DNA from: Cuneatibacter sp. NSJ-177
Lineage (GTDB): Bacteria > Bacillota > Clostridia > Lachnospirales > Lachnospiraceae
NCBI RefSeq assembly: GCF_022867805.1
Contig: NZ_JALIFO010000001.1
Location: 248,001 to 312,000 of the forward strand
Reading direction: 5' to 3'
Length of the DNA stretch: 64,000 bases
Shown here: piece by piece, positions 16,629-26,561 of the stretch
Numbering within the stretch: position 1 is the stretch's first letter
How the letters are laid out: every line of letters starts with the position of its first letter
Made by a program: the position numbers and the translations under genes
Notes under the pieces: generated by a model
Databases searched by the model: none
What the model saw: the letters and a program-made list of their open reading frames with translations, nothing else
What the model was told of the DNA's origin: nothing

Positions 16629-19600
16629 ATGGCTTTTACTCACCTGCACGTACATACGGAATACAGTCTGCTGGACGGTTCCTGTAAAATCAAGGAGCTG
16701 GTCGGCCGTGCCAAGGAGCTCGGCATGGACAGCATGGCGATCACTGACCATGGGGTCATGTACGGCGTGATTGACTTTTATAGAGCAGCCAAGGCGGCCG
16801 GCATCAAGCCGATTCTAGGCTGTGAAGTCTACGTAGCTCCGGGGTCCAGGCTGGACCGGGAGGTCGGAGACAATGAGCAAAAATATTACCACCTGGTGCT
16901 TTTGGCGGAGAACAACACCGGCTATAACAACCTGATGAAGCTGGTGTCCATGGGATTTATCGACGGCTATTACTACCGGCCGCGGGTAGATATGGAGATT
17001 CTGGAACAGTACCATGAAGGAATCATTGCGCTCAGCGCCTGTCTGGCCGGCGAGGTGGCGAGAAATCTGGAACGGGGATTTTACGAGGAAGCTGTGGCGG
17101 CGGCCAAGCGATATGAGACGGTTTTTGGCAAGGGGAATTATTTCCTGGAGCTGCAAGACCATGGGATTCCGTCTCAGCAGACCGTAAATGCCGGTTTGCT
17201 TCGGATGAGCGAGGAGCTTTCGATTCCTCTGGTCGCCACCAATGATATCCACTATATTTACGCCGAGGACGCGGAGCCCCACGACATCCTGCTCTGCATT
17301 CAGACCGGGAAAAAGGTCAGCGACGAGAACCGGATGCGCTATGAGGGCGGCCAGTATTACTGCAAGTCCGAGGAAGAGATGCGTGCTTTGTTTCCTTACG
17401 CGGCCCAGGCCATTGACAACACTCATAAAATCGCGGAGCGGTGTAATGTGGAGATTGAATTCGGCGTGACTAAGCTGCCGAAATTCGAAGTTCCGGAAGG
17501 ATATGATTCCTGGGAGTATCTGAACAAGCTCTGCCTGGACGGCCTGATGGAGCGGTATCCCAACGACACCGGAGAGCTGAAGGAACGGCTGGATTATGAG
17601 CTGGGAGTCATCCGGAAGATGGGCTATGTGGATTATTTCCTGATTGTCTGGGATTTCATCCACTTTGCCAGGGAGCACGGCATTGCCGTCGGGCCGGGAC
17701 GTGGGTCGGCGGCTGGGAGCGTGGTTTCTTATTGTCTCGGCATCACGAATATAGATCCGATCCGCTACAATCTGCTGTTTGAGCGGTTCTTGAATCCGGA
17801 GCGGGTCAGCATGCCGGATATTGACGTGGACTTCTGCTTTGAACGCCGGCAGGAAGTGATTGACTATGTCATTGAAAAATACGGGAAGGACCGCGTGGTC
17901 CAGATCGTGACTTTTGGTACGATGGCGGCCCGCGGCGTAATCCGGGATGTGGGGCGGGTCATGGACCTCCCTTATGCGCTCTGCGACCAGGTGGCGAAGA
18001 TGGTGCCGCAGGAGCTGAATATTACCATCGAACTGGCGATGAAAAAAAGTTCGGACCTGCGGAAAATCTACCAGGAGGACGAGCGGGTCCACAAGCTGAT
18101 CGACATGTCCCTCCGTCTAGAAGGACTGCCCAGACACACGTCGATGCACGCGGCGGGCGTGGTGATCAGCCAGCTTCCGGTCGTGGAGTATGTGCCGCTC
18201 TCCAGGGCGTCCGACGGACAGCTGACGACTCAGTTTACGATGACGACGCTGGAAGAGCTGGGGCTTCTCAAGATGGACTTTCTGGGACTGCGGACTCTGA
18301 CGGTGATTCAGAACGCGGTGCGCCTTCTGGAGAAGAGCCGGGGCTTCCATCTGGATGTGGACCGGATCGACTATGATGATAAGAAAGTGTTCTCCGCCAT
18401 CTGCACCGGCAAGAACGAGGGCGTGTTCCAGCTGGAAAGCGGCGGCATGAAAAGCTTTATGAAGGAGCTGAAACCGGAGAATCTGGAGGACATGATTGCT
18501 GGGATTTCCCTGTACCGTCCGGGCCCAATGGATTTCATTCCGCTGTACATCAAAGGAAAATCCAATCCGCGGGCAATCCGGTATCACTGCCCGGAGTTGG
18601 AGCACATATTAAAGCCTACTTACGGCTGCATCGTCTATCAGGAGCAGGTGATGCAGATCGTGCGGGATCTGGGCGGATACACGCTCGGCCGCAGTGACCT
18701 GGTGCGCCGGGCCATGAGCAAGAAGAAAGAAGAGGTCATGAAAAAGGAGCGCCAGAACTTTGTCTACGGGAATCCGGACGAGGGCGTTCCGGGCTGCGTC
18801 TCCCGCGGGATCGAGGCGGACGTTGCCAATCAGATATTTGACGAAATGACCGACTTTGCAAAATATGCTTTCAATAAGTCCCACGCCGCCGCCTACGCGG
18901 TGGTGTCCTACCAGACCGCCTACCTGAAATATTATTATCCGGTGGAGTTTATGGCGGCCCTGATGACTTCGGTCATCGATAACGTAACCAAGGTGTCGGA
19001 ATACATTGAGACCTGCCGCCAGATGGGCATAAAGATTTTGCCTCCGGATATCAACGAAGGCGAGTGGGAATTTTCCGTCACGGACAAGAATATCCGCTAT
19101 GGGCTTTCCGCGATCAAAAGCTTGGGACGCAGCGTGATTGAGGCTATCGTGGCGGAGCGGGAGCTGGCCGGTCCGTTTACTACCCTGAAAGATTTTATCG
19201 ACCGGCTGACCAATAAGGAGTTGAACAAGAGAACCATTGAAAACTTTATCAAGTCCGGCGCGCTGGACTGCCTGCCCGGAAACCGGCGGCAGAAAATGAT
19301 GATCTATGCGGATCTGATGGATCAAAAAAGCCGGGAGAAAAAGGATAGCGTTAGCGGTCAGATTTCTCTGTTCGATTTGATGGGTGAGGAGGACCGGCAG
19401 GAGTTCGAGGTGCAGATGCCGGATGTTCCGGAGTTTACCAAGCAGGAAGTTTTGGCCTTTGAGAAGGAGGTACTTGGGGTGTATATCAGCGGACACCCGC
19501 TGGAGGATGTGGCGGAGCGTTGGAAAAAGAATATTACGGCCTCGGCGGCAGATTTTGTGATCGATCCGGAGACCGGAAAGGCGCAGGTCGACGACGGTCA

Positions 19601-20099
19601 GATCAAGGTGATCGGCGGCCTGATCACAGGGAAAACCTTAAAGACGACCCGGAACAATCAAACCATGGCGTTTATCAGCCTGGAAGATTTGACCGGTTCT
19701 TTGGAAGTGATTATTTTCCCGAAGGACTATGAGAATAACCGGGAGCGGCTGATCCCGGAGGCGCGTGTCTTTATCCGCGGCCGGGTCTCCATGAGCGACG
19801 AGGTAAAGGGAAAGCTGGTCTGCGAGCGGGTGATTCCTTTTGACCCGTGGCCCAGCGAGCTCTGGGTGAAATTCCCGGATGAGGAAGCATTCCGGCAGGG
19901 ACGGGGACGCCTGCTAAACCTGGTCGGAGGCAAGGGCGTTACCGTATTTTTAGAGTCAACCCGTTCGGTAAAACGGGCCCGTCCTACCTTGGCGGAGCCC
20001 TACACCGAAGATGAACTTTACCGCATCGAAACCTTCTTTGGGCGGGAAAATGTGAAGCTGGTGGAAAAAAGCCTTGAAGAAGTAATGAAAATCCGGTAA
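16629..20099 (+). CDS. dnaE: DNA polymerase III alpha subunit
   Basis: 1156 residues, the size of DnaE1-type enzymes. The N-terminal PHP domain starts HLHVHTEYSLLDGSCK with ITDHGVMYG at residues ~38-46. The C-family polymerase active site is PGRGSAAGSVVSYCLGI and MPDIDVDFCFERR (~residues 354-412). YRPGPMDFIPLYIKGK and YAFNKSHAAAYAVVSYQTAYLK follow, then a helix-hairpin-helix region and an OB fold (VIGGLITGKTLKTTRNNQTMAFISLEDLTGSLEVIIFP). It is a replicative chain-elongating polymerase subunit. AGGAGG precedes the start. Confidence 0.97.
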   Translation: MAFTHLHVHTEYSLLDGSCKIKELVGRAKELGMDSMAITDHGVMYGVIDFYRAAKAAGIKPILGCEVYVAPGSRLDREVGDNEQKYYHLVLLAENNTGYNNLMKLVSMGFIDGYYYRPRVDMEILEQYHEGIIALSACLAGEVARNLERGFYEEAVAAAKRYETVFGKGNYFLELQDHGIPSQQTVNAGLLRMSEELSIPLVATNDIHYIYAEDAEPHDILLCIQTGKKVSDENRMRYEGGQYYCKSEEEMRALFPYAAQAIDNTHKIAERCNVEIEFGVTKLPKFEVPEGYDSWEYLNKLCLDGLMERYPNDTGELKERLDYELGVIRKMGYVDYFLIVWDFIHFAREHGIAVGPGRGSAAGSVVSYCLGITNIDPIRYNLLFERFLNPERVSMPDIDVDFCFERRQEVIDYVIEKYGKDRVVQIVTFGTMAARGVIRDVGRVMDLPYALCDQVAKMVPQELNITIELAMKKSSDLRKIYQEDERVHKLIDMSLRLEGLPRHTSMHAAGVVISQLPVVEYVPLSRASDGQLTTQFTMTTLEELGLLKMDFLGLRTLTVIQNAVRLLEKSRGFHLDVDRIDYDDKKVFSAICTGKNEGVFQLESGGMKSFMKELKPENLEDMIAGISLYRPGPMDFIPLYIKGKSNPRAIRYHCPELEHILKPTYGCIVYQEQVMQIVRDLGGYTLGRSDLVRRAMSKKKEEVMKKERQNFVYGNPDEGVPGCVSRGIEADVANQIFDEMTDFAKYAFNKSHAAAYAVVSYQTAYLKYYYPVEFMAALMTSVIDNVTKVSEYIETCRQMGIKILPPDINEGEWEFSVTDKNIRYGLSAIKSLGRSVIEAIVAERELAGPFTTLKDFIDRLTNKELNKRTIENFIKSGALDCLPGNRRQKMMIYADLMDQKSREKKDSVSGQISLFDLMGEEDRQEFEVQMPDVPEFTKQEVLAFEKEVLGVYISGHPLEDVAERWKKNITASAADFVIDPETGKAQVDDGQIKVIGGLITGKTLKTTRNNQTMAFISLEDLTGSLEVIIFPKDYENNRERLIPEARVFIRGRVSMSDEVKGKLVCERVIPFDPWPSELWVKFPDEEAFRQGRGRLLNLVGGKGVTVFLESTRSVKRARPTLAEPYTEDELYRIETFFGRENVKLVEKSLEEVMKIR

Positions 20100-20205
20100 A
20101 ATAATATCCATCTGGGCATTTCTCCAATATTTGGTTGAAGAACGGGAGAAATGATCCGTAAAAGGGATCGCAGAACGATCGAATGGATGGAAAGGCGGGA
20201 CGGCG

Positions 20206-21183
20206 ATGGCAAAGAAAATCAAAACGATTGGAGTGCTGACCAGCGGGGGCGACGCCCCTGGAATGAATGCGGCGGTTCGGGCCGTGGTGCGCACCTCAAT
20301 CACCGAAGGAATCCGGGTTAAGGGGATTATGCGGGGCTTTGCCGGCCTGCTGGATGAAGAGATCAAGGAGATGGATTCATTCAGTGTGGCAGACATTATC
20401 AATCGTGGAGGCACGATTCTCTATACGGCCCGCTGCAAGGCATTTATGGAAGAGAGCGTACAGAGACAGGCAGCCGAGATCTGCCGGAAACATGAGATCG
20501 ACGGCCTTGTGGTGATCGGCGGCGACGGATCTTTCCGGGGGGCCCGGAGCCTGGCAAGGCTGGGGATCAATACCATCGGCATTCCAGGGACCATTGATCT
20601 GGATATCGCCTGCACGGATTACACGATCGGATTCGATACGGCGATCAACACGGCGATCGATGCGATCGACAAAATCCGCGATACTTCGACTTCCCACGAG
20701 CGGGTCAGCATCGTGGAGGTCATGGGGCGGCACGCCGGTTACATTGCCCTATGGTGCGGGATCGCCAGCGGCGCGGAAGAAATTCTGCTGCCGGAATACT
20801 ACGATCACGACGAACAGAGAATCATCGATAAAATTATTGAGCATAGAAAAAAAGGAAAAAGGCATCATATTATTATTAATGCGGAAGGGATCGGCCATTC
20901 GGTCAGTATGGCGGCACGGATTGAGGCGGCCACCGGGATCGAGACCAGGGCTACGATTTTGGGACACATGCAGCGGGGCGGGATGCCGTCCTGCAAAGAC
21001 CGGGTCTATGCTTCCATTATGGGAGCCAAAGCGGCCCATCTGCTGAAGGAAGGAAAGAGCGAGCGCATCATTGCCTATCAGCATGGGGAATTCATCGACT
21101 ATGACATCGAGGACGCCCTGGCGATGGAGAAAAGCCTTCCGGAGGAGTATGTGGCGATCAGCCGCGGACTGATTCGATTTTAA
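20206..21183 (+). CDS. pfkA: ATP-dependent 6-phosphofructokinase
   Basis: 325 residues, typical for bacterial PFK. GVLTSGGDAPGMNAAVRAVVR is the N-terminal nucleotide loop, and VVIGGDGSFRGA has Gly after GGD, which marks the ATP-using rather than the pyrophosphate-using type. The catalytic segment reads GTIDLDIACTDYTIGFDTA, where family members normally have GTIDND; both aspartates remain but the Asn is Leu. VEVMGRHAGYIAL and GHMQRGGMPSCKDRV bind fructose-6-phosphate. The gene follows dnaE, a common order in clostridia. The start has a weak Shine-Dalgarno (GGCGGGACGG). Confidence 0.94.
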   Translation: MAKKIKTIGVLTSGGDAPGMNAAVRAVVRTSITEGIRVKGIMRGFAGLLDEEIKEMDSFSVADIINRGGTILYTARCKAFMEESVQRQAAEICRKHEIDGLVVIGGDGSFRGARSLARLGINTIGIPGTIDLDIACTDYTIGFDTAINTAIDAIDKIRDTSTSHERVSIVEVMGRHAGYIALWCGIASGAEEILLPEYYDHDEQRIIDKIIEHRKKGKRHHIIINAEGIGHSVSMAARIEAATGIETRATILGHMQRGGMPSCKDRVYASIMGAKAAHLLKEGKSERIIAYQHGEFIDYDIEDALAMEKSLPEEYVAISRGLIRF

Positions 21184-21228
21184 TCAAAGGCATCGTGACA
21201 GGAAAAAGAAGGAAGAGTGCGGAAGCTT

Positions 21229-23520
21229 ATGGCAGAAGAAAAAAGAACGGAAGAAAAACTGCATAGCCCAAAGGTGACGGATTGCAATAAGCTGACGGAG
21301 CCGTTGAAGGAGCAGTTGAGCCCGGAACAGCTATACCAGCGGCTGATTGCGACGATACGGGAATACCATCCTTCGGATGACATTTCTCAGATTGAAAAGG
21401 CGTACCAAGTGGCAAAGGAGGCTCACAAGGAGCAGAAGCGAAAATCCGGCGAGCCTTATATCGTCCATCCGCTCTGCGTGGCGATCATCCTGGCGGAGCT
21501 GGAGATGGACAAAGAGACCATCATTGCCGGGATGCTTCACGATGTGGTGGAGGACACCTCAATCACCTTGGATGAGATCAAAGAGCAGTTTGGTGAGGAC
21601 GTGGCGCTTTTGGTGGACGGCGTCACCAAGCTGACCCGGCTGTCCTGGGATGGGGACAAGGTGGAGATGCAGGCGGAGAACCTGCGGAAAATGTTTCTCG
21701 CGATGGCGAAGGATATCCGCGTAATCATCATCAAGCTGGCGGACCGGACCCATAATATGCGGACGCTTCAATACATGAAGCCGGAGAAGCAAAAAGAAAA
21801 ATCCCGTGAGACCCTGGATATCTACGCGCCTCTTGCCAGCCGCCTGGGAATTTCCAAGCTGAAAATCGAACTGGATAATCTGGCTCTCAGCTATCTGGAA
21901 CCGGAGAAATACAAGAAGCTGGTCGAGGATATCGACAAGCGAAAGGAAACCCGCGAAGATTATATTAAGAGCATCGTCGAGGAAGTCAAGGAACACCTGG
22001 CCAACGCGGGAATCAAGGCCGATGTGTACGGACGGGTGAAACATCATTTCAGCATTTACAAAAAAATGCTGGTGCAGCAGAAAACCCTGGATGAGATCTA
22101 CGATCTATTTGCGGTCCGCGTGCTGGTGGAGACGGTCCAGGACTGTTACGCTGTCCTGGGAATCATCCATGAGATGTATACGCCGGTGCCGGGGCGGTTC
22201 AAGGACTATATCGCCATGCCGAAGCCGAATATGTACCAGTCTCTGCACACGACCCTGATCGGCAAATCTGGAACTCCTTTTGAGATTCAGATCCGGACCT
22301 ATGAGATGCACCGGATCGCGGAATACGGAATCGCGGCCCATTGGAAATACAAAGAGGGCGGCCAGAGCGGTCTGTCCAGCGAGGAAGAAAAGCTCAGCTG
22401 GCTGCGGCAGATCCTGGAATGGCAGAAGGAAATGTCGGACAACGACGAGTTTTTGAGCACGATCAAGAGCGGCCTGAGCCTGTTTACGGAAAATGTATAC
22501 TGCTTCACGCCGGGGGGTGACGTAAAGACACTGCCCAAGGGCTCAACTCCCATCGACTTCGCCTACAGCATTCACAGCGCGGTCGGAAACCGGATGGTAG
22601 GCGCGCGGGCAAACGGCAAGCTGGTCACCATCGACTATGTGATTCAAAACGGCGACCGGATCGAGATCATCACCTCCCAAAATTCCAAGGGGCCGAGCCG
22701 GGACTGGCTGAAACTGGTCAAGAGCACCCAGGCCAGAAATAAGATCAATCAATGGTTCCGGGAGCAGAATAAGGAAGACAACCTGCTCCGGGGCAAAGAT
22801 ATGCTAGAGAAATATTGTAAGAGCCGCGGGCTGGTCTACACCGAACTGCTGCAGACGGATTACGTGGAGAAAGTCATGCGCAAGTACGGCTTCCGCGACT
22901 GGGACTCCGTGGTGGCGGCCGTGGGACACGGCGGCTTAAAAGAAGGCCAGGTCATCAATAAGCTTCTCGATGAGAAGCGGAAGGTGGAGCGTTTACAGAT
23001 CACCGACGAGGAAGTCATGCAGGCGGTGGCCGATAATAAAAAGCCGGTTGTGAAACGGACCCGCAGCGGCATTGTGGTGGAAGGGCTGAACGATCTGGCG
23101 GTTCATTTCTCCAAGTGCTGCAACCCGATTCCCGGCGACGAGATCGTGGGCTTTGTGACCAGAGGCCGGGGCGTCTCGATCCACCGGACCGACTGTGTGA
23201 ATATCTTGAACCTGCCGGAGGTGGAGAGAACCCGTCTGATCGACGCCGAGTGGCAGGTGCCGGAGGGCGCCGCTGGGGAGCGCTACATGGCGGAGCTGGC
23301 TCTTTATGCCAAGGACCGGATTGGTCTCTTGGCAGATATATCCCGCGTGATGGCGGAGGAAGAGATCACCATAACATCGTTGAATTCCCGGACGAATAAG
23401 CAGGGAACCGCGACCTTTAATATCAGTTTTGAGACGGCCGGCGTGCAGGAGATCAACCATATGATGGCACGGTTACGTCAGATCGAAGGGGTTGTGGATA
23501 TACAGAGGGCAATCGGATGA
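21229..23520 (+). CDS. relA: Bifunctional (p)ppGpp synthetase/hydrolase
   Basis: 763 residues from the ATG at 21229; a GTG at 21217 is an alternative. Domain order is the long RSH type: HD hydrolase (VHPLCVAIILAELEMD, GMLHDVVEDT with intact HDxxED), synthetase (RVKHHFSIYKKM, VPGRFKDYIAMPKPNMYQSLHTT), TGS (YCFTPGGDVKTLPKGSTPIDFAY), zinc-finger RIS region (KCCNPIPGDEIVGFVTRGRGVSIHRTDC) and C-terminal ACT. Both activities look functional, so it makes and degrades the stringent-response alarmone. Its stop overlaps the next gene's start by four bases. Confidence 0.95.
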   Translation: MAEEKRTEEKLHSPKVTDCNKLTEPLKEQLSPEQLYQRLIATIREYHPSDDISQIEKAYQVAKEAHKEQKRKSGEPYIVHPLCVAIILAELEMDKETIIAGMLHDVVEDTSITLDEIKEQFGEDVALLVDGVTKLTRLSWDGDKVEMQAENLRKMFLAMAKDIRVIIIKLADRTHNMRTLQYMKPEKQKEKSRETLDIYAPLASRLGISKLKIELDNLALSYLEPEKYKKLVEDIDKRKETREDYIKSIVEEVKEHLANAGIKADVYGRVKHHFSIYKKMLVQQKTLDEIYDLFAVRVLVETVQDCYAVLGIIHEMYTPVPGRFKDYIAMPKPNMYQSLHTTLIGKSGTPFEIQIRTYEMHRIAEYGIAAHWKYKEGGQSGLSSEEEKLSWLRQILEWQKEMSDNDEFLSTIKSGLSLFTENVYCFTPGGDVKTLPKGSTPIDFAYSIHSAVGNRMVGARANGKLVTIDYVIQNGDRIEIITSQNSKGPSRDWLKLVKSTQARNKINQWFREQNKEDNLLRGKDMLEKYCKSRGLVYTELLQTDYVEKVMRKYGFRDWDSVVAAVGHGGLKEGQVINKLLDEKRKVERLQITDEEVMQAVADNKKPVVKRTRSGIVVEGLNDLAVHFSKCCNPIPGDEIVGFVTRGRGVSIHRTDCVNILNLPEVERTRLIDAEWQVPEGAAGERYMAELALYAKDRIGLLADISRVMAEEEITITSLNSRTNKQGTATFNISFETAGVQEINHMMARLRQIEGVVDIQRAIG

Positions 23521-24155
23521 GCGACAAAATGGAAATTCAGTATCGGGTGCTGGGGACCATCGGCACCAATGTGTATTTTATTGTCAATAAGGAGACGCGG
23601 GAGACGCTTTTGGTGGATCCGGCGGACAATGCGGACTATATCCTGGAGCAGTGCCGGATGAGGGATTATCATCTGAAGGGGATTTTACTGACCCACGGGC
23701 ATTTTGACCACATCTATGCGATTCCGGATTTAAGAAAATCCGTGGATGTGCCGGTCTATGCTTACAGTGAGGAAGCGAAGCTGATGGAGGATCCTTGGAT
23801 GAACCGGTCCCAGGCCTGGGCGGAGTCGATTTCCGTGAAGCCGGATGTGCTGCTTTCGGATCATCAGGAGATGACGCTGGCCGGATTCCGGATTCAGGTT
23901 CTGCATACGCCGGGGCATACGGCTGGAAGCTGCTGTTACTATTTCGAGGACGAAAAAGTGCTGATCAGCGGCGACACGCTGTTTTGTGAGTCTTACGGCA
24001 GGACGGATCTGGACACCGGAAGCTATTCGGCGATTCTGAAATCTTTGAAAGAAAAGCTGCTGGTGCTTCCGGACGATGTGGACGTATATCCGGGACATAT
24101 GGACGTGACGACCATCGGACATGAGAAAAAGTATAATCCGGCGGTAGCCATGTAA
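23517..24155 (+). CDS. MBL-fold metallo-hydrolase (glyoxalase II-like)
   Basis: 212 residues. The metallo-beta-lactamase motif THGHFDHI (HxHxDH, residues ~61-68) is followed by later ligands in TPGHTAGSCCYY, SGDTLF and YPGHMDVTTIGHEK. The architecture is that of small single-domain hydroxyacylglutathione hydrolase-like proteins common next to relA in Firmicutes. The thioester substrate is unknown. Translation is coupled to relA through an ATGA overlap. A terminator follows at 24204. Confidence 0.9.
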   Translation: MSDKMEIQYRVLGTIGTNVYFIVNKETRETLLVDPADNADYILEQCRMRDYHLKGILLTHGHFDHIYAIPDLRKSVDVPVYAYSEEAKLMEDPWMNRSQAWAESISVKPDVLLSDHQEMTLAGFRIQVLHTPGHTAGSCCYYFEDEKVLISGDTLFCESYGRTDLDTGSYSAILKSLKEKLLVLPDDVDVYPGHMDVTTIGHEKKYNPAVAM

Positions 24156-24203
24156 AATCTGCGGCGGATCGGGAGCGGGACGCACAAAGAAAAGCGGTGA
24201 GAG

Positions 24204-24231
24204 AAGGAGGTGTGGAGACGCCTCCTTTTTC
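24204..24231 (+). terminator. Terminator after the MBL hydrolase
   Basis: 10-bp stem aaggaggtgt/acgcctcctt (one G-U) with loop ggag, followed by TTTTT. It ends the dnaE-pfkA-relA-MBL stretch. Confidence 0.85.
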
Positions 24232-24248
24232 TGGCTTTCCAGATTCAT

Positions 24249-24307
24249 CTCTCTATTTCTGTCATGCAGGAAAAATTTCTGTTTTACTGCATGACAGAAA
24301 TAGAGAG
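24249..24307. repeat. 21-bp perfect inverted repeat upstream of hemZ
   Basis: Arms 24249-24269 and 24287-24307 are exact complements (ctctctatttctgtcatgca... on the left), separated by 17 nt. There is no T run after it, so a simple terminator is unlikely. It lies 41 bp before the hemZ start and may be an operator or an mRNA leader hairpin. Confidence 0.7.
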
Positions 24308-24348
24308 TCCCGCTTGATAAGACGTTTACTTCAGGGAGGAAAAGAGGA

Positions 24349-25773
24349 ATGATTGGGTTTTATGTGGATAACGATGAGTTTGAATATGATATCCGGGGGC
24401 TTTTGATGGCGTTTTATCCGGGGGAGGAGCTGGTAAAGAACCCGGTGGAAAAACCGGAGCTTATGATTTTGATCCCGGATGCGGGAGACGGAGAAAAGAC
24501 GGAGAGGAAAAACCGTCTCAAGCGGCGGCTTTACCGGGAACTTTCCGCGCGCACCGGGAAAACATTGCCATGGGGGACTTTGACCGGGATTCGGCCTACC
24601 AAGATTGCCATGGGAAAACTGGAGGAAGGTTTGACGGCGGAGGAAATCCGTGCCTTTTTGCGGGACGAGTACCTGGCCGGCGAGGAGAAATCCTCCCTGG
24701 CCGTGGAGATTGCGTTTCGAGAGAAGGAGATTTTAAAGAATATTGATTATGAGGAGGGCTACAGCCTTTACATCGGAATTCCATTTTGCCCGACCACCTG
24801 CCTGTATTGTTCCTTTACCTCCTATCCGATGACGAAGTGGGAACCCCGGATGGGGGAATATCTGGACGCCTTATTCCGGGAGATCGATTGGACAGCGGAG
24901 CGGTTCCGAAAGAAAAAACTGAATACCATCTATATTGGAGGGGGGACGCCGACCTCCCTGCCCCCGGAGCTGCTGGACCGGTTATTGAAAAAAATCTGTG
25001 AAAGCTTTGATTTTTGCGATTTGCAGGAGTTCACCGTGGAAGGCGGACGTCCGGACAGTATCACCAGGCGGAAACTGGAAGTGCTGAAAAGCTATCCGGT
25101 GACCCGGATTTCCATCAATCCTCAGACTATGCGGCAGGAGACGCTCCGGCGGATCGGCCGGCGCCATACCGTGGAGGCGATCGAGGAGGCGTTTTTCCTG
25201 GCGCGGGAAATTGGGTTCGACAACATCAACATGGATATCATCCTGGGGCTTCCTGAGGAGACGCCGGAGGATGTGGAATATACGGTGCGCCGGATTGAAG
25301 CGCTGCGCCCGGATAGTTTGACTGTCCATTCGCTTGCCGTCAAGCGGGCTTCCCGGCTGAAAATGGAGGCAGAGGGCACGGTGGTGGCCGGCGGCACACA
25401 GGAGGAGTCGGAGGCGATGATGGCTGCTGCTGCGGCCGGAGCCAAGCGGATGGGCCTTTATCCTTATTATCTCTACCGGCAGAAGAATATGGCCGGGAAT
25501 TTGGAAAACGTCGGTTTTGCCGCGGCGGAAAAGGCTGGGATTTATAACATCCTGATCATGGAGGAAAAGCAGAACATTGTGGCCCTTGGGGCGGGACCGG
25601 TTTCCAAGCGGATTTATCCAGATGGCCGGATCGAGCGCTCCGACAATGTAAAGGACGTAAATCTATATATGGAGAAGATCAGCGAGATGATCGAGCGGAA
25701 GGAGAAGCTATTCACAGATCAGCCGGATAAGGGGGGGAGAGGAACGGACGATGCCGAAAGCAATCTTTTTTGA
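24349..25773 (+). CDS. hemZ: Oxygen-independent coproporphyrinogen III oxidase HemZ
   Basis: 474 residues. A ~140-residue N-terminal extension typical of HemZ (GFYVDNDEFEYDIRGLLMAF, PWGTLTGIRPTKIAMGKLEEG) precedes the radical-SAM core. The iron-sulfur motif is CPTTCLYCSF (CxxxCxxC, residues ~147-154), followed by IYIGGGTPTSLPP and EFTVEGGRPDSIT. HemN-like proteins decarboxylate coproporphyrinogen without oxygen. HemZ members also occur where a full heme pathway is missing, so activity here is not certain. The presence of a catalase gene at 60201 gives a possible heme client. GGGAGGAAAAGAGG precedes the start. Confidence 0.88.
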   Translation: MIGFYVDNDEFEYDIRGLLMAFYPGEELVKNPVEKPELMILIPDAGDGEKTERKNRLKRRLYRELSARTGKTLPWGTLTGIRPTKIAMGKLEEGLTAEEIRAFLRDEYLAGEEKSSLAVEIAFREKEILKNIDYEEGYSLYIGIPFCPTTCLYCSFTSYPMTKWEPRMGEYLDALFREIDWTAERFRKKKLNTIYIGGGTPTSLPPELLDRLLKKICESFDFCDLQEFTVEGGRPDSITRRKLEVLKSYPVTRISINPQTMRQETLRRIGRRHTVEAIEEAFFLAREIGFDNINMDIILGLPEETPEDVEYTVRRIEALRPDSLTVHSLAVKRASRLKMEAEGTVVAGGTQEESEAMMAAAAAGAKRMGLYPYYLYRQKNMAGNLENVGFAAAEKAGIYNILIMEEKQNIVALGAGPVSKRIYPDGRIERSDNVKDVNLYMEKISEMIERKEKLFTDQPDKGGRGTDDAESNLF

Positions 25774-26536
25774 TATAGACGGAACTTTGTGGGACCGGGA
25801 GCAGCGAATCCCGCAGAGTGTGAAAAAAGCGCTGAAAAGGCTAAAGGAAAACGGCCATCTGTTTTTTATCTGCAGTGGCCGGACTCGGTCCTTTATCCCG
25901 GATCGGGAGCTGATGCCTTTGGGTTTTGACGGAATCTTAGCTGGGTGCGGAACCTATGGAGAATACCGCGGGGAGGTAATGTATTACCATCGGATCCCGA
26001 TTAGGGCGGCTCAGCAGGTTTGTGATCTGCTGCGAAAGATGGATGTGGCCTATGTGCTGGAAGGACGGTATGAGAGCTATTTGGACGAGGAATCTTTCCC
26101 GGATGGAGACCCGTTCCCAGCACGTCTGAAGAGGGAGATGGGAGACCGGTTGCTGCCGGTTCGGGGAAATGAAGACCGGCTGGAGATCAGTAAATTCTGC
26201 GTGGACCATGTGGAGGGGAAAATAAAAGAACTAGAAAAAGCTCTGTCCCCCCGATTCCGGATTATTTACCGGCGGCGGGGACTTTTGGAAATTGTCCCAA
26301 AGGGGTACAGCAAAGCCTCCGGAATCGAGGAGATCTGCGGGGCCCTTTCGATTGCAAGAGAGGACACCTATGCGTTCGGCGACAGCACCAATGATCTGGA
26401 TATGCTGGAGTACGCGGCCCATTCGGTGGCCATGGGTGACGGGATGGAGGAAGCTAAACAGGCGGCGGAATATGTGACGTCGCCCCTTTGGGAAGATGGG
26501 GTTGCCAGAGGGCTGCGCCATTATGGATTGATATAG
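25751..26536 (+). CDS. HAD-superfamily hydrolase, Cof type
   Basis: 261 residues. Motif I is FFDIDGTLWDREQRIP (nucleophile and acid Asp, residues ~6-13), motif II ICSGRTRSF, a C2 cap domain in the middle, motif III at KGYSKASGIEEI, and motif IV FGDSTNDLDMLEYA. These enzymes dephosphorylate sugar phosphates, flavin or pyridoxal phosphates; the substrate is not readable. It overlaps the end of hemZ by 23 bp, has GGGGGAGAGG before its ATG and belongs to the same transcript. Confidence 0.9.
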   Translation: MPKAIFFDIDGTLWDREQRIPQSVKKALKRLKENGHLFFICSGRTRSFIPDRELMPLGFDGILAGCGTYGEYRGEVMYYHRIPIRAAQQVCDLLRKMDVAYVLEGRYESYLDEESFPDGDPFPARLKREMGDRLLPVRGNEDRLEISKFCVDHVEGKIKELEKALSPRFRIIYRRRGLLEIVPKGYSKASGIEEICGALSIAREDTYAFGDSTNDLDMLEYAAHSVAMGDGMEEAKQAAEYVTSPLWEDGVARGLRHYGLI

Positions 26537-26561
26537 ACGGTTGGGCTGAAAGGAGAAGAGA

